Shown here in pieces: positions 37,663 through 46,615 of a stretch of DNA of 64,000 nt; position 1 is the first letter of the stretch, and each line of letters begins with the position of its first letter. The position numbers were made by a program, and so were the translations under genes. Below the pieces are notes generated by a model. It saw nothing but the letters and a program-made list of their open reading frames with translations, searched no databases and was not told the DNA's origin. Source of the DNA: Terriglobia bacterium (GTDB taxonomy: Bacteria; Acidobacteriota; Terriglobia; Acidiferrales; UBA7541); assembly GCA_020072805.1 (NCBI GenBank), contig JAIQGC010000009.1, positions 62,001 to 126,000 of the forward strand, written 5' to 3'.

Positions 37663-37706
37663 AAAAGCAGGAACTCAGGCCCCGGTGAAATGATCGGCGC
37701 GGAAAA

Positions 37707-38600
37707 ATGGGCACGATGAACGAAAACGAACGAAGGACGGCGGAAGTCACCGAGCGGGATCTTTCGGAGGTTCGCAAATTGATTGAAGAGCGCACCGGCA
37801 TTCTCTTTGACCAATCGCGCGAGCGCTTCTTCTCCACTCGTGTGCGCGAACACGCCAGGGAAAAGGGCTTTGCCAGCGGCGCCGAACTGCTCAAGGCCAT
37901 GCTCCGCGCCAACACCGAATACGAAGCCATGCTCGAAAAGCTCCTCACCCAGGAGACTTCCTTCTTTCGTTATCCGGCCGTCTACCAGGCCCTTGAAAAG
38001 CGCATCCTCCCCGAATTGCAGATCAAAAAATTCTGGAACAACCCCCGCACCCTGCGCATTTGGAGCGCCGGCTGTTCCACCGGCGAGGAACCCTATTCCA
38101 TCGCCATCACCCTGCTCGACACTCTTTCCCTGGCCGACGCCTGGAATATCGAAATTCTGGCCACCGATGTCGGCCGCCAGGCCCTCAAAATCGCCGAAGC
38201 CGCCACCTACTCCGCCCAGCGCACTCTTAGCGTCAGCGAAGCCCAGTTCGCCAGTTATTTCACCAAAGTGAATGAGGGCCAGCAGGTTAAGCCGCGCATC
38301 CGCAAGATGATCACCTTCGCCCAGATGAATCTCGCTCAGGCCGTCTATATGGGCCGCATGGACCTGATCTTCTGCATGAACGTGCTCATCTATTTCTCCG
38401 AGGAAAAGCGCAACGCCCTCATTCAGCGCTTTTATGACACCCTCGAACCAGGCGGCTACCTCCTTCTCGGACATTCCGAATCCTTGTCCAAGGTGCCCGT
38501 AAAATTCCAGGCCATCGTTCTCAACGAATGCATTCTTTACCGCAAGCCGCTTCCCGGTGATCTTCAGCAGCCGGAGCTTGTCACGGAGGGCCGCGCTTGA
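37707..38600 (+). CDS. cheR: CheR-type methyltransferase (PilK-like), che cluster 2
   Basis: SAM-dependent methyltransferase of 297 residues. The N-terminal helical part contains RTGILFDQSRERFFSTRV. The catalytic part has ETSFFRYP, the SAM site RIWSAGCSTGEEPYSIAI, EILATDVGRQAL, LIFCMNVLIYFSEE and GGYLLLGHSESLSKV. ATG 37707 or 37716 could be the start. It overlaps the CheA hybrid by TTGA and is the second CheR in the window, presumably specific to the PilJ-like receptor. Confidence 0.93.
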   Translation: MGTMNENERRTAEVTERDLSEVRKLIEERTGILFDQSRERFFSTRVREHAREKGFASGAELLKAMLRANTEYEAMLEKLLTQETSFFRYPAVYQALEKRILPELQIKKFWNNPRTLRIWSAGCSTGEEPYSIAITLLDTLSLADAWNIEILATDVGRQALKIAEAATYSAQRTLSVSEAQFASYFTKVNEGQQVKPRIRKMITFAQMNLAQAVYMGRMDLIFCMNVLIYFSEEKRNALIQRFYDTLEPGGYLLLGHSESLSKVPVKFQAIVLNECILYRKPLPGDLQQPELVTEGRA

Positions 38601-41584
38601 GCCTTCCGAGCCAAGAAGCCGTCAGCGTCTTCCTCCAGGAAGCCTCCGAGCACCTGCAATATCTGCGGGAGTACTCGGGCATCCTGGCGGAATCCGGCGC
38701 TCCTCGCGAGGATCTCGACCGGCTCTTTATCGCCGCGCACACCCTCTCCGGCTCATCGGCCAGTTACGGCTTTCCCCGCTTCTCCGAAATTTCCGGCAAG
38801 CTCGCCCACATTTTTCAATACGTTCTCAATGCCCCGTTCAACGCCGACCTTCACGGCCCCCTCACGGAATTCATCTCCGACGGCATTTCCGTGCTCGAGA
38901 GCAACCTCCTCGAGATCAGCGACACCGGCAAGGAACTCATCGACGATATCGAAGCCTTCAAGGAACGCTACACCTTCGCCTTCCCCGCCGAGGCCCCGCA
39001 ACCTCCGATTTCCCTCCCGCAATCTCCCGCCGAAGCGGAGCCCGAGTTCGCTCCGGAGACCGGCGCCGCCACGGGTTCGTACTTCGACGCCATGCCCGCC
39101 GACGACGACGTTCCCGGCGAAATCCTGGAATTTTTCCTTCCCGAAGCCGAGGAGCATCTGCAGGTCGTCAGCGACTGCCTCCTCGCTCTCGAGGGCTCCA
39201 ACGACCCCGAAGTCATCAACAAACTTTTCCGCTCCATTCACACGGTCAAGGGCTCCGCCGCGCAAGTCGGCCTGAAGCGCCTTGGCGCAATCGCCCACCG
39301 CATCGAGGACATGATCGGCCGCATGCGCGAGGGACTCTTGCAGCCCTCCCCGGACGTCGTGGATGTCTGCCTGGAATCCATGGACGTCTTGAAAAAGTGC
39401 GTCCACCGCCAGTGGAAAGACGACGCCGAAATGCGCGTCTCCGTCGATTCCCTTCTCGCCCGCATCGCCGAATACGCTCCCACCGACCCCGAGGACGGCG
39501 AGGAATCTCCCGCCCAGGCTCCCCAGGCGCTGCCGGATGCCTCCGGCGAGGAACCGCAGCACGCCGAAACCGCGCACCTCGCGCGCAATACTTCCGCTCC
39601 CTCCGCGCAGCCTCAATCCAAGTCCGTGCGCATCTCCCTGAACCGTCTCGACCGCATGATGAACAACGTCGGCGAGCTGGTGATCAATCGCACCCGCATG
39701 GTTGGCCGCGTCGCCGAACTGCGCAAGCTGATTGACACTCTTACCTTTTCGAAAGAGCGCCTGGCCGGCAAGGTCTCCGAATTTCAGGACAAATACGAAT
39801 ACAGCCGCGTCAGCGGCACCCGCTTCACCCCCGCTCCCGCAGAGAATAAATGGAAAGAGTCTCCTTCCGCTCCGGCCCTCACCTCCAGCGCCGCCACCGG
39901 CGACGCCACCCTGTGGTCCGATTTCAGCGAACTTGAAATGGACCGCTACGATGACTTCAGCATTCTTTCCCGCTCCATGACCGAAATTTCCGCCGACGTT
40001 ACCGAAGTTCTCACCCAACTCGGCGCCTTCACCGGCCGCGTCCAGAGCGATATCGACGAATTCACCAAGCTGGCCCATCGCCTTCAGGATCAGATCACCG
40101 CCGCGCGCATGGTTCCCATCGGCACCCTCTACTCCCGCCTCACCCGCGCCGTTCGCGACGCCGGCAAATCCTCCGGCAAGCAGGTCGACGTGGATCTCCA
40201 GGGCGGCGACACCGAACTCGACAACAACATCATTCAGCAGATCGGCGATCCTCTCGTCCACCTCGTGCGCAACGCCGTGGCCCACGGCCTGGAATCCCCC
40301 GAAGGCCGCGCCGCCGCGGGCAAGCCGGCCCTCGGCAAAGTCACCATGCGCGCCTATCACCGCGGCAACCATATCTACATTGAAGTCGAGGATGACGGCG
40401 GCGGAATCAATTACGCGCGCGTCAAGCAGACCGCGCTCGACCGCGGCCTCGTCTCCGTCGATTCCGCCGATCGCCTTACCGAACGCGATCTCCGCGAAAT
40501 GCTTTTTCATCCCGGCTTCTCCACCGCCCCGTCCAAGACGGAACTGGCCGGCCGCGGCGTGGGTCTCGACGTCGTGCGCGCCAATTTGCAGGCTCTCAAC
40601 GGTGAAATTGAAATCAATAGCCGCTCCGGCGAAGGCACCCGCTTCACCCTCAAGGTTCCCCTGACTCTGATCATCTCCCCCGCTTTGTTTGTCCGCTGCG
40701 GCGATTCCACCTTCGCTCTTCCCCTCGGCATCGTCGAGGAAATCCGCCGCCTGCGCGCCGATGAAATCGAGGACGTCGGAGGAAAACTTCTCACCAAGGT
40801 CCGCGACATCGTCACGGAAGTCGTGCGCCTCGATTCCTATCTCGGTTTGCCTCCTCTTGAAGCCGTCAACGGTTATTACCGCATGATCGTCGCCAATATC
40901 GGCGATCGCCAGATCGGCCTGGTCGTCGAGGAAGTCCTCGGCAAGGACGAAATCGTCATCAAGAACCTCGGCGAATATCTCCGCCGCGTAAAACTCTTTC
41001 CCGGCACCACCATCGCTCCTGATGGCAGCCTGATTCTCTTGATCGACCTCAACCGCATGGTCTCCAGCGAGCCCGGCGAGCGCCGCGCCATTCAGGCCAA
41101 CGCCAGCGCCGCGCGCATCTTCGCCCCCGGCTCCGCCGCCGTCGCCCGCGGCAGCATTCCCACCGAGGCCATTGACCGCGTTCAGCAGGACCGCGTCGTG
41201 GTTGTCGTCGACGATTCCATCAGCGTCCGCAAATTCGTCGGCCGCATGATCGAAAAGGCCGGCTACCGCGTCAAGATGGCTTCCGACGGCCTCGAAGCCG
41301 CTGAACTCATCGCCCAACAGGGCTGCCATCTGGTCATTACCGACCTGGAGATGCCCCGCATGACCGGCTACGAATTGATGGCCCAGTTGCGGCAGAGTCC
41401 CGCCACCCGGCGCATTCCCGTGATGGTGGTCACTTCCCGCGCCGGCGCAAAACATCGCGACCGCGCCATGAAGGAAGGGGCGGTGGCTTTCTTGACCAAG
41501 CCCGTGCAAGAGGACCAGTTGATTAACGCAGTGGAACAATTGATCGGCGCGGAAGCCGGAACCCTCACCGCGCCGGTGGTGTGA
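38597..41584 (+). CDS. Hybrid CheA kinase with two HPt domains and C-terminal receiver (ChpA/PilL-like)
   Basis: Protein of 995 residues. The first HPt-like domain has His48 in FIAAHTLSGSSASYG; a second canonical HPt has His215 in SIHTVKGSAAQVG. A Glu/Ala/Pro-rich linker, the dimerisation region with NNVGELVINRTRMVG, the ATPase (LVRNAVAHGLESPEGR, DDGGGI, GRGVGLDVVRANL), a CheW-like domain, and a receiver with Asp916 in HLVITDLEMPRMTG follow. The TTG start (38597) overlaps the cheR stop. The layout is that of Pil-Chp/Frz-type kinases that control twitching or other non-flagellar outputs. The stop overlaps the cheB start region. Confidence 0.94.
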   Translation: MSLPSQEAVSVFLQEASEHLQYLREYSGILAESGAPREDLDRLFIAAHTLSGSSASYGFPRFSEISGKLAHIFQYVLNAPFNADLHGPLTEFISDGISVLESNLLEISDTGKELIDDIEAFKERYTFAFPAEAPQPPISLPQSPAEAEPEFAPETGAATGSYFDAMPADDDVPGEILEFFLPEAEEHLQVVSDCLLALEGSNDPEVINKLFRSIHTVKGSAAQVGLKRLGAIAHRIEDMIGRMREGLLQPSPDVVDVCLESMDVLKKCVHRQWKDDAEMRVSVDSLLARIAEYAPTDPEDGEESPAQAPQALPDASGEEPQHAETAHLARNTSAPSAQPQSKSVRISLNRLDRMMNNVGELVINRTRMVGRVAELRKLIDTLTFSKERLAGKVSEFQDKYEYSRVSGTRFTPAPAENKWKESPSAPALTSSAATGDATLWSDFSELEMDRYDDFSILSRSMTEISADVTEVLTQLGAFTGRVQSDIDEFTKLAHRLQDQITAARMVPIGTLYSRLTRAVRDAGKSSGKQVDVDLQGGDTELDNNIIQQIGDPLVHLVRNAVAHGLESPEGRAAAGKPALGKVTMRAYHRGNHIYIEVEDDGGGINYARVKQTALDRGLVSVDSADRLTERDLREMLFHPGFSTAPSKTELAGRGVGLDVVRANLQALNGEIEINSRSGEGTRFTLKVPLTLIISPALFVRCGDSTFALPLGIVEEIRRLRADEIEDVGGKLLTKVRDIVTEVVRLDSYLGLPPLEAVNGYYRMIVANIGDRQIGLVVEEVLGKDEIVIKNLGEYLRRVKLFPGTTIAPDGSLILLIDLNRMVSSEPGERRAIQANASAARIFAPGSAAVARGSIPTEAIDRVQQDRVVVVVDDSISVRKFVGRMIEKAGYRVKMASDGLEAAELIAQQGCHLVITDLEMPRMTGYELMAQLRQSPATRRIPVMVVTSRAGAKHRDRAMKEGAVAFLTKPVQEDQLINAVEQLIGAEAGTLTAPVV

Positions 41585-42702
41585 TGACGATGAGCGCTAG
41601 CGACAACAAGAAGATCCGCGTCCTGGTTGTGGATGATTCCGCCTTCATGCGCAAGGTCCTCGAAGGCATTTTCAATAACGACCCCCAGTTCCAGGTCGTG
41701 GGCATGGCCAAGGACGGCAATGAAGCCATCTCCCTGGCCGAATCCCTCAAGCCCGATGTCATCACCATGGACATCAACATGCCCCACCTGAACGGCATTC
41801 AGGCCACCGAACAGATCATGACGCGCAATCCCCGTCCCATCGTCGTCGTCAGTTCCGAATCCCGCGAAGGCGCCGATGGCGCTCTCCGCGCTCTTGAACT
41901 GGGCGCCATCGAATTTGTTTCCAAGCCCGCCAACGCCGTTGATCTGGACATGAAAAATGTTCAGGAAGACCTCGTTCGCAAGGTGCGCATGGCCTCCAAG
42001 GTCCGCGTCGTCCGCACCGCCGGCCGCCCAAGCGCCCCGCTCCCCAAAGCGGCTCCCGCTTCTTCCGGTGCAATCCGCGCCGCCGCTCCCGCCGAACCCG
42101 ATCAGCGCTTTCCCATCGTTGTCATTGGCGCCTCCACCGGCGGCCCCGCCACGGTCATGCGCCTGGCCCCGGGCTTCACCCGTGAATTCCCCGCTGCCGT
42201 GCTCCTGGTCCAGCACATGCCGGGAACCTTCACCGGACAGTACGCCACGCAACTCAGCGAATTCACCGGTCTTACCGTGAAGGAAGCCGTGCATCACGAA
42301 CGCCTGCTTCCCGGTACCTTGTATATTTGTCCCGGTTCACAGCACATGCGCATCCTTCCTCCCGGCCGCATCGAACTGGATAACAGCGGGCGCATCGCCG
42401 GCTATATCCCCAATATTGATGTCACTCTCGAATCCGTCGCCGCTTTCGCCGGTCCCAATTCTATTTGCGCCATCCTCACCGGCATGGGCAACGACGGCGC
42501 CAAGGGCGCCCGCGCCATCAAGAACGCCGGCGGCATGGTCATCGCCCAGGACGAAGCCACCTCCGTCATCTTCGGCATGCCTTCGGAAGCCATCAAGACC
42601 GGCGCCGTGGACCACATTCTTGCCCTGGACGATATTTACGGCGCCATCGAAAAACGCGTTCTCTCTCTTTCCCGTTCCATGCCCGCGGGAGTCCGTGGAT
42701 GA
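41584..42702 (+). CDS. cheB: CheB methylesterase/deamidase, intact, che cluster 2
   Basis: Receiver plus methylesterase, 372 residues. The receiver is complete: VVDDSAFMRKVLEGIF, Asp63 in DVITMDINMPHLNG, VVVSSESREGADG and EFVSKPANA. After a Pro/Ala linker, the catalytic domain shows GASTGGPATVMRLAP (Ser), VQHMPGTFTGQYA (His) and LTGMGNDGAKGARA (Asp). ATG 41584 overlaps the cheA stop by one base; ATG 41590 is an alternative. It serves as the intact reference for the damaged CheB at 20595-21606. Confidence 0.94.
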   Translation: MTMSASDNKKIRVLVVDDSAFMRKVLEGIFNNDPQFQVVGMAKDGNEAISLAESLKPDVITMDINMPHLNGIQATEQIMTRNPRPIVVVSSESREGADGALRALELGAIEFVSKPANAVDLDMKNVQEDLVRKVRMASKVRVVRTAGRPSAPLPKAAPASSGAIRAAAPAEPDQRFPIVVIGASTGGPATVMRLAPGFTREFPAAVLLVQHMPGTFTGQYATQLSEFTGLTVKEAVHHERLLPGTLYICPGSQHMRILPPGRIELDNSGRIAGYIPNIDVTLESVAAFAGPNSICAILTGMGNDGAKGARAIKNAGGMVIAQDEATSVIFGMPSEAIKTGAVDHILALDDIYGAIEKRVLSLSRSMPAGVRG

Positions 42703-43232
42703 GATTCGCCGCACAACCAGCCGCCGCGGCCGGACGCTCCGAGCAGATGATTCTCTTCCGCATCGGCCAGCAGGTCTTTGCCCTTTCCGCCAGTTCCGTG
42801 CAGGAAATTCGCAGCGCCGATGCTTTTTCCGGGCTATCCGCTCAAGCGGCCGATCCCAGCCTCCGCAAGGTCTCCTTCGTGGCGCGCCGCGGCCGTCCGC
42901 CCCTTTATATCGTCCATGGCGGATTGCATTTCGGCCTCTCTCTCCCCCAGGGATCTCTCGTCTTTCTTCTGCGCAACCGCCGTTCCGCCCTGCGCGTCGA
43001 TTCCATCGAGCGCATGGCCGCCTTTTCCCGCCTCATGGCCCTCCCCAGCGCCTTCTGCGGCGATGAACGCAATTGGTACCGCGGTTTCGTGGCTCTCGAT
43101 GACGGCATCGTCCCCGTAGTCAATCCCGATGGCCTGCTTCGTCAGGACGAACTCGAACTGCTGGACGCGCTCACTTCCGTTGCGCCTCCCGCTCCCGAAC
43201 ATCTTCTGGAGGAATCTCTCGGCACCCTATGA
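42699..43232 (+). CDS. CheW-like domain protein, first of tandem pair
   Basis: Divergent CheW-like protein of 177 residues: ILFRIGQQVFALSASSVQEIR, then FVARRGRPPLYIVHGGLHFGL and GFVALDDGIVPVVNPDGLL. ATG 42699 overlaps the cheB stop (ATGA). It is less conserved than a functional adaptor usually is in the CheA-binding face (no NLRG motif), so it may occupy receptor arrays without activating the kinase. Confidence 0.78.
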   Translation: MRFAAQPAAAAGRSEQMILFRIGQQVFALSASSVQEIRSADAFSGLSAQAADPSLRKVSFVARRGRPPLYIVHGGLHFGLSLPQGSLVFLLRNRRSALRVDSIERMAAFSRLMALPSAFCGDERNWYRGFVALDDGIVPVVNPDGLLRQDELELLDALTSVAPPAPEHLLEESLGTL

Positions 43233-43708
43233 GCGAATTGCTTGAACTCGAATTGCAGACCTTCGTGCTCCTGCAGATCGGCGAGCGCAAATTCGCTGTG
43301 CCCTCCCAGCGTATTGCCGAACTCGTGCCCCTGGCTCACGTTCATCATTTCCCGCATCGGACCGAGCGCGTCGAAGGCGTCCTTCTCCGCCGCGGCAGGC
43401 TTGTTCCCGTTTGTGACGTTTCCGAGGAATTGATCGGGCAGCGCCTGCTGGCACGCCGTTTCTATCTTTTCACCCTCCGCCATTTCCTCACCGGCATGGA
43501 GCCCGTGGCCATTCCCGTCACCGGCGAATGCGAACTCATCAACGCCGAAATGACGCCCGCCGGCGCCGACCATCCTCCCCATGTGCAGGGCTGGATCTCC
43601 AACGCCGGCAATGTCATCGAAGTCCTCGACCTCGACCACCTGATCCCCGGGCCCGAGCCTTCCATCTCTCCCCTCCTGGATGCCACCGTTCGCGAGGTGC
43701 GCTCATGA
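43229..43708 (+). CDS. CheW-like domain protein, second of tandem pair
   Basis: CheW-like protein of 159 residues: FVLLQIGERKFAVPSQRIAEL, then RTERVEGVLLRRGRLVPVCDV and a C-terminal GWISNAGNVIEVLDLDHLIPG. It overlaps both neighbours by ATGA. Together with 35562 and 42699 it gives cluster 2 three CheW-type adaptors plus the CheW domain of the CheA hybrid. Confidence 0.82.
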   Translation: MSELLELELQTFVLLQIGERKFAVPSQRIAELVPLAHVHHFPHRTERVEGVLLRRGRLVPVCDVSEELIGQRLLARRFYLFTLRHFLTGMEPVAIPVTGECELINAEMTPAGADHPPHVQGWISNAGNVIEVLDLDHLIPGPEPSISPLLDATVREVRS

Positions 43709-44478
43709 CCCAGCCCGGCCGCGCCTCCAAAATCCTGCTCATTGACAGCAACGTGCTTTTCGCCAAGCGCCTCGGCGAAGCTCTCAAACGCGAAGGCTTC
43801 GAAGTGGTCATCAGCGCCCAGGCCGCCTTTGGCCTCACCACTCTCGAATACGACACCCCCGCCGCCATTCTCTGCGGTATGAACATGCGCGAGATGGGCG
43901 CCCTCGATCTCGCTCCCATTGTCCATGCCGACCCCAAAAACGCCTCTTTGCCCGTCATCGCCATCGGGGACGGCAACCAGCGCGCCCTCATGGAAGCCTT
44001 TCAAGCCGGTTGCGAGGACTATGTCGACCGCCGCACCGACCCCGCCGTCATTGCCGCTCATATCCGCGGCATTGTCATCAGCAAGCGCGACGGCTTCCGT
44101 CCCACCCAAATGCTCCAGCAATCCGAGACCACTCTCACCGGCAGCCTTTCTCACCAGGATTTGCCTGGCGTCGTCCAGCTTCTCCAGCAGGCCCGCCAGA
44201 CCGGCGCACTGCACATCAACGCCATGGATCTTGATGCCGTTATGTTCTTCGATGGCGGCGAAATCGCCCATGCCGAAACCGGAAATCTTTTCGGCGACGA
44301 AGCTGTAATCTACATTTTGAAAACCTGCACCCAGCTGGGCACGGGCGTCTACAAATTCAACTACGGCTCCGCCTCCCCGCAACGCACCGTTTTACGCTCC
44401 TCAACCGATCTTATGCTCGACGCCATGCGCGAAATCGATGAATCCCAGCGCGACATGGCAGATAAGGAAGCGCTATGA
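43705..44478 (+). CDS. DUF4388 (PATAN) protein with phosphorylation-dead receiver domain
   Basis: Protein of 257 residues. The receiver-like domain (1-120) begins KILLIDSNVLFAKRLGEAL but the phospho-acceptor position is Gly58 (AAILCGMNMREMG), so it cannot be phosphorylated in the usual way. Residues about 140-230 form a DUF4388/PATAN domain: GSLSHQDLPGVVQLLQQARQ, TGALHI, VMFFDGGEIAHAETG and YKFNYG. In cyanobacteria PATAN-type regulators contact pilus motor proteins and control phototactic motility, so it is a plausible output of this Pil-Chp-like operon. ATG 43705 overlaps the preceding stop. Confidence 0.85.
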   Translation: MTQPGRASKILLIDSNVLFAKRLGEALKREGFEVVISAQAAFGLTTLEYDTPAAILCGMNMREMGALDLAPIVHADPKNASLPVIAIGDGNQRALMEAFQAGCEDYVDRRTDPAVIAAHIRGIVISKRDGFRPTQMLQQSETTLTGSLSHQDLPGVVQLLQQARQTGALHINAMDLDAVMFFDGGEIAHAETGNLFGDEAVIYILKTCTQLGTGVYKFNYGSASPQRTVLRSSTDLMLDAMREIDESQRDMADKEAL

Positions 44479-45668
44479 CCGACACATTTCGGATGCCTCC
44501 CTTCGATGACGATCTGCAGGCAGATCTCACCTCCAGCGGCTCGGGTGAACCCGCCAGCTCGGTTACCGACCCCTTCTCCGCCGACAGCTTCAGTTTCGAG
44601 CCGGACCCGCTCCCTGTCTCCGAACCGGAACCCGAAGTGGCCCCGACCTCTGAACCGGAACCGGAAACGGCCCAGGCTTTTGAGCCCGAACCCTCTCACG
44701 AATTCGCCTCTGCGCAGGAAGACGCCGCGGACTTCAACTCTCTTGCTCCTCCTCAGCCCGCGCCGCCCGCGGCCGCCATTCCCCCTCCCCCGCCTCCTCC
44801 GCCGGCCGTTGTGCTTGCGCCGCCCGCCGCGGCTCCCGCGCCCCAACAGGCTGCGACGCCCCAACCGGCTGCAACGCCCCACCAGGGCCCGGTCATCTAC
44901 TTCATTGACGACAGCGCCACCATGCGCGAAGTCATGAAAATCGCCTTCCGCAAGGAGAAGCTCAGCCTCATCGCCTGCTCCGATGCGGCCTCGGCTCTTT
45001 CCCAATTCGATTTCAATCCCCCGGATGTCGTCATCACCGACGTCATCATGCCCGATCAGGACGGCTACACCGTTTGCAGCCAGATCAAGCAGAATCCCCG
45101 TTTCAGCTCCACCCCCGTTCTGCTGATGTCCGGTGTAGTCAATAAAAGCGTCGCCGACCGCGCCGTCGCCGTGCATGCCGATGAGTTGATTCGCAAACCG
45201 TTTCAGCCCAACGAACTTATCGCTCGCGTGCGCACTTTCCTGCATCCCAAAGCTCCTGCTCCGCATTCTCCTCCGCCGGCCCCCGCCCGCGTTCCGGCTC
45301 TCCCTCCCGCCAGTTCCCTGGGGGGTATTTTTGCTCCTCCCGCGGCTACGGCCCGTCCGCCTGCTCCCCTTCCACCGGCTGCGGGCGAATCGGCCTGGCC
45401 CCGCGCGCTTGCGGAAGCTTTTTCCCCGCCGCAGCAACAGGCTCCGCAGCAGCAGGCTCCGCCCCCGCCGCAAATGCCCCAGCGTCCCATGCATCCCGCC
45501 GCGCCCGCCCGCCCGGCGGCCGCGCCCTCGGCGGACATCCAGAAATATCGTGCCGAAATTCTACGTCTCGAATTGCTCGTCAAGAAGCTTCAGACCGAAT
45601 TGCAGATCGAACGCGAATACACCCAAACCCTGGAAGTTCACTGCCGCACCCTTCAAGGCACGGAGTAA
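44475..45668 (+). CDS. Response regulator with Pro/Ala-rich arms and C-terminal coiled coil
   Basis: Protein of 397 residues. A long acidic-to-Pro-rich disordered N-terminus (1-136) precedes a complete receiver (about 137-255): YFIDDSATMREVM, Asp189 in DVVITDVIMPDQDG, VLLMSGVVNK and LIRKPFQPNEL. A second Pro/Gln/Ala-rich arm (about 256-350) leads to a terminal coiled coil (about 355-397, YRAEILRLELLVKKLQTELQ). This is the last gene of che operon 2 and overlaps its neighbour by ATGA. The layout suggests a regulator that docks to a scaffold or pole through the coiled coil. Confidence 0.85.
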   Translation: MTDTFRMPPFDDDLQADLTSSGSGEPASSVTDPFSADSFSFEPDPLPVSEPEPEVAPTSEPEPETAQAFEPEPSHEFASAQEDAADFNSLAPPQPAPPAAAIPPPPPPPPAVVLAPPAAAPAPQQAATPQPAATPHQGPVIYFIDDSATMREVMKIAFRKEKLSLIACSDAASALSQFDFNPPDVVITDVIMPDQDGYTVCSQIKQNPRFSSTPVLLMSGVVNKSVADRAVAVHADELIRKPFQPNELIARVRTFLHPKAPAPHSPPPAPARVPALPPASSLGGIFAPPAATARPPAPLPPAAGESAWPRALAEAFSPPQQQAPQQQAPPPPQMPQRPMHPAAPARPAAAPSADIQKYRAEILRLELLVKKLQTELQIEREYTQTLEVHCRTLQGTE

Positions 45669-45672
45669 GCCT

Positions 45673-45892
45673 CATTTCTCACAAGCTCCACCGTAGGGCG
45701 GGGCTTGCCTGCCCCGGACAGCAGTCGGGGCGCCGCCCTCTGTCCCATCAGCATGATTGCCTCTTCCGCCACACGCCTCGCAGCGTAGTCTTAACTCCCG
45801 CCAGAAAAATTGCCAACATTCTGTAGCCGCCCTCTTTAGAGGGCGGGCCTTTCCACCCCGACACCGCAGACCTGCCTTCCTCGTGAGAAATG
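45673..45892. repeat. Dispersed palindromic repeat, copy 1 (MITE-like)
   Basis: Bounded by perfect 10-bp inverted ends CATTTCTCAC (45673-45682) and GTGAGAAATG (45883-45892). It carries the family core CTGTAGCCGCCCTCTTTAGA from 45821, continuing GGGCGGG, which folds into a perfect 9-bp stem. No coding capacity. It starts 4 bases after the stop codon of the Pro-rich regulator. Confidence 0.85.
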
Positions 45893-46176
45893 CAGGCTAA
45901 CTCCAAAATCAAATTTCCGGTTCCACGCCACCTGCTTGCGTCCTGACGCAAACGGCCGCCTGCCACCACAATCCGTGTGCTTACTGTGTTTTCCACGAGT
46001 CACCAGTCACGAATCACGAGCCACTTTCACGCCTGCAAGCCCATTGCCCCCTCTTTTTCAAGAGAGTTGTCTCGAAGAGTTCACCCCCCTGTCCCTTTGT
46101 CCGGTTGACCCGCATCCCGCGATTCAGTAGCCTTTCGCTACGGGACTAAAATTGCGCCACTTTGGAGGTTCCTGCC
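45893..46176. other. Intergenic gap, nothing recognised
   Basis: A 284-base stretch between repeat copy 1 and the next gene. I see no open frame with a ribosome site, no RNA gene and no convincing promoter. It includes a short direct repetition of cacgagtcac-type words near 45994-46020. Confidence 0.5.
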
Positions 46177-46599
46177 ATGCCCGATGATCGCGAACCAGAC
46201 GGCCCGGTGAAAGGCCGCTCCATCTCCCGCCGCCAGTTCGCCTTGCGCGCGGCTCTGGCTTCCGCCGCCACCTCTTTGGCCCCCGGCGCTCTGCTGGACG
46301 CTACAGCGTCCCCTGCGCCTATCCCTCAGCAGCCCGCTGGCTCTCAGGCGCTATCCTCGGTGAGCCAGGCCGAAGTCGAAGCCCGCGTTCAATCCATTCT
46401 GGGGCGCTACGGCAGCCGTTTCTCCGACGAGCAAAAATCGGAAATCCGCCGCCTGGCCACCGCCCTCCAGGCGCCTCTCGATTCCGTTCGCGCCTATCCC
46501 CTGGACAACGCCGCTTCCCCGGCTCTCTATCTCAAGCCCCTGGTCGAGCGCGAAAAGCGTCCCGCGCCGCCCCAGCCGGCCGCGAAGCCCAAGTCTTGA
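46177..46599 (+). CDS. Small Tat-signal protein of unknown function
   Basis: Protein of 140 residues. A twin-arginine signal (SISRRQFALRAALASAATSLA) begins about residue 16. The mature part is helical and ends in a Pro/Ala/Lys tail. ATG 46177 follows TTGGAGG at good spacing. No family recognised. It ends 16 bases before the amidase gene in the same direction, so a functional pair is likely, perhaps an exported subunit that accompanies an amidase-type enzyme. Confidence 0.75.
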   Translation: MPDDREPDGPVKGRSISRRQFALRAALASAATSLAPGALLDATASPAPIPQQPAGSQALSSVSQAEVEARVQSILGRYGSRFSDEQKSEIRRLATALQAPLDSVRAYPLDNAASPALYLKPLVEREKRPAPPQPAAKPKS

Positions 46600-46615
46600 A
46601 AGGACAGGCGCTCTA

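Noticed and set aside
38753-41539. Minus-strand open frame of over 900 codons opposite the CheA hybrid
   Set aside because: Shadow of a clear CheA gene; composition dominated by Gly, Asp, Val and Ala with no domain motif or ribosome site.
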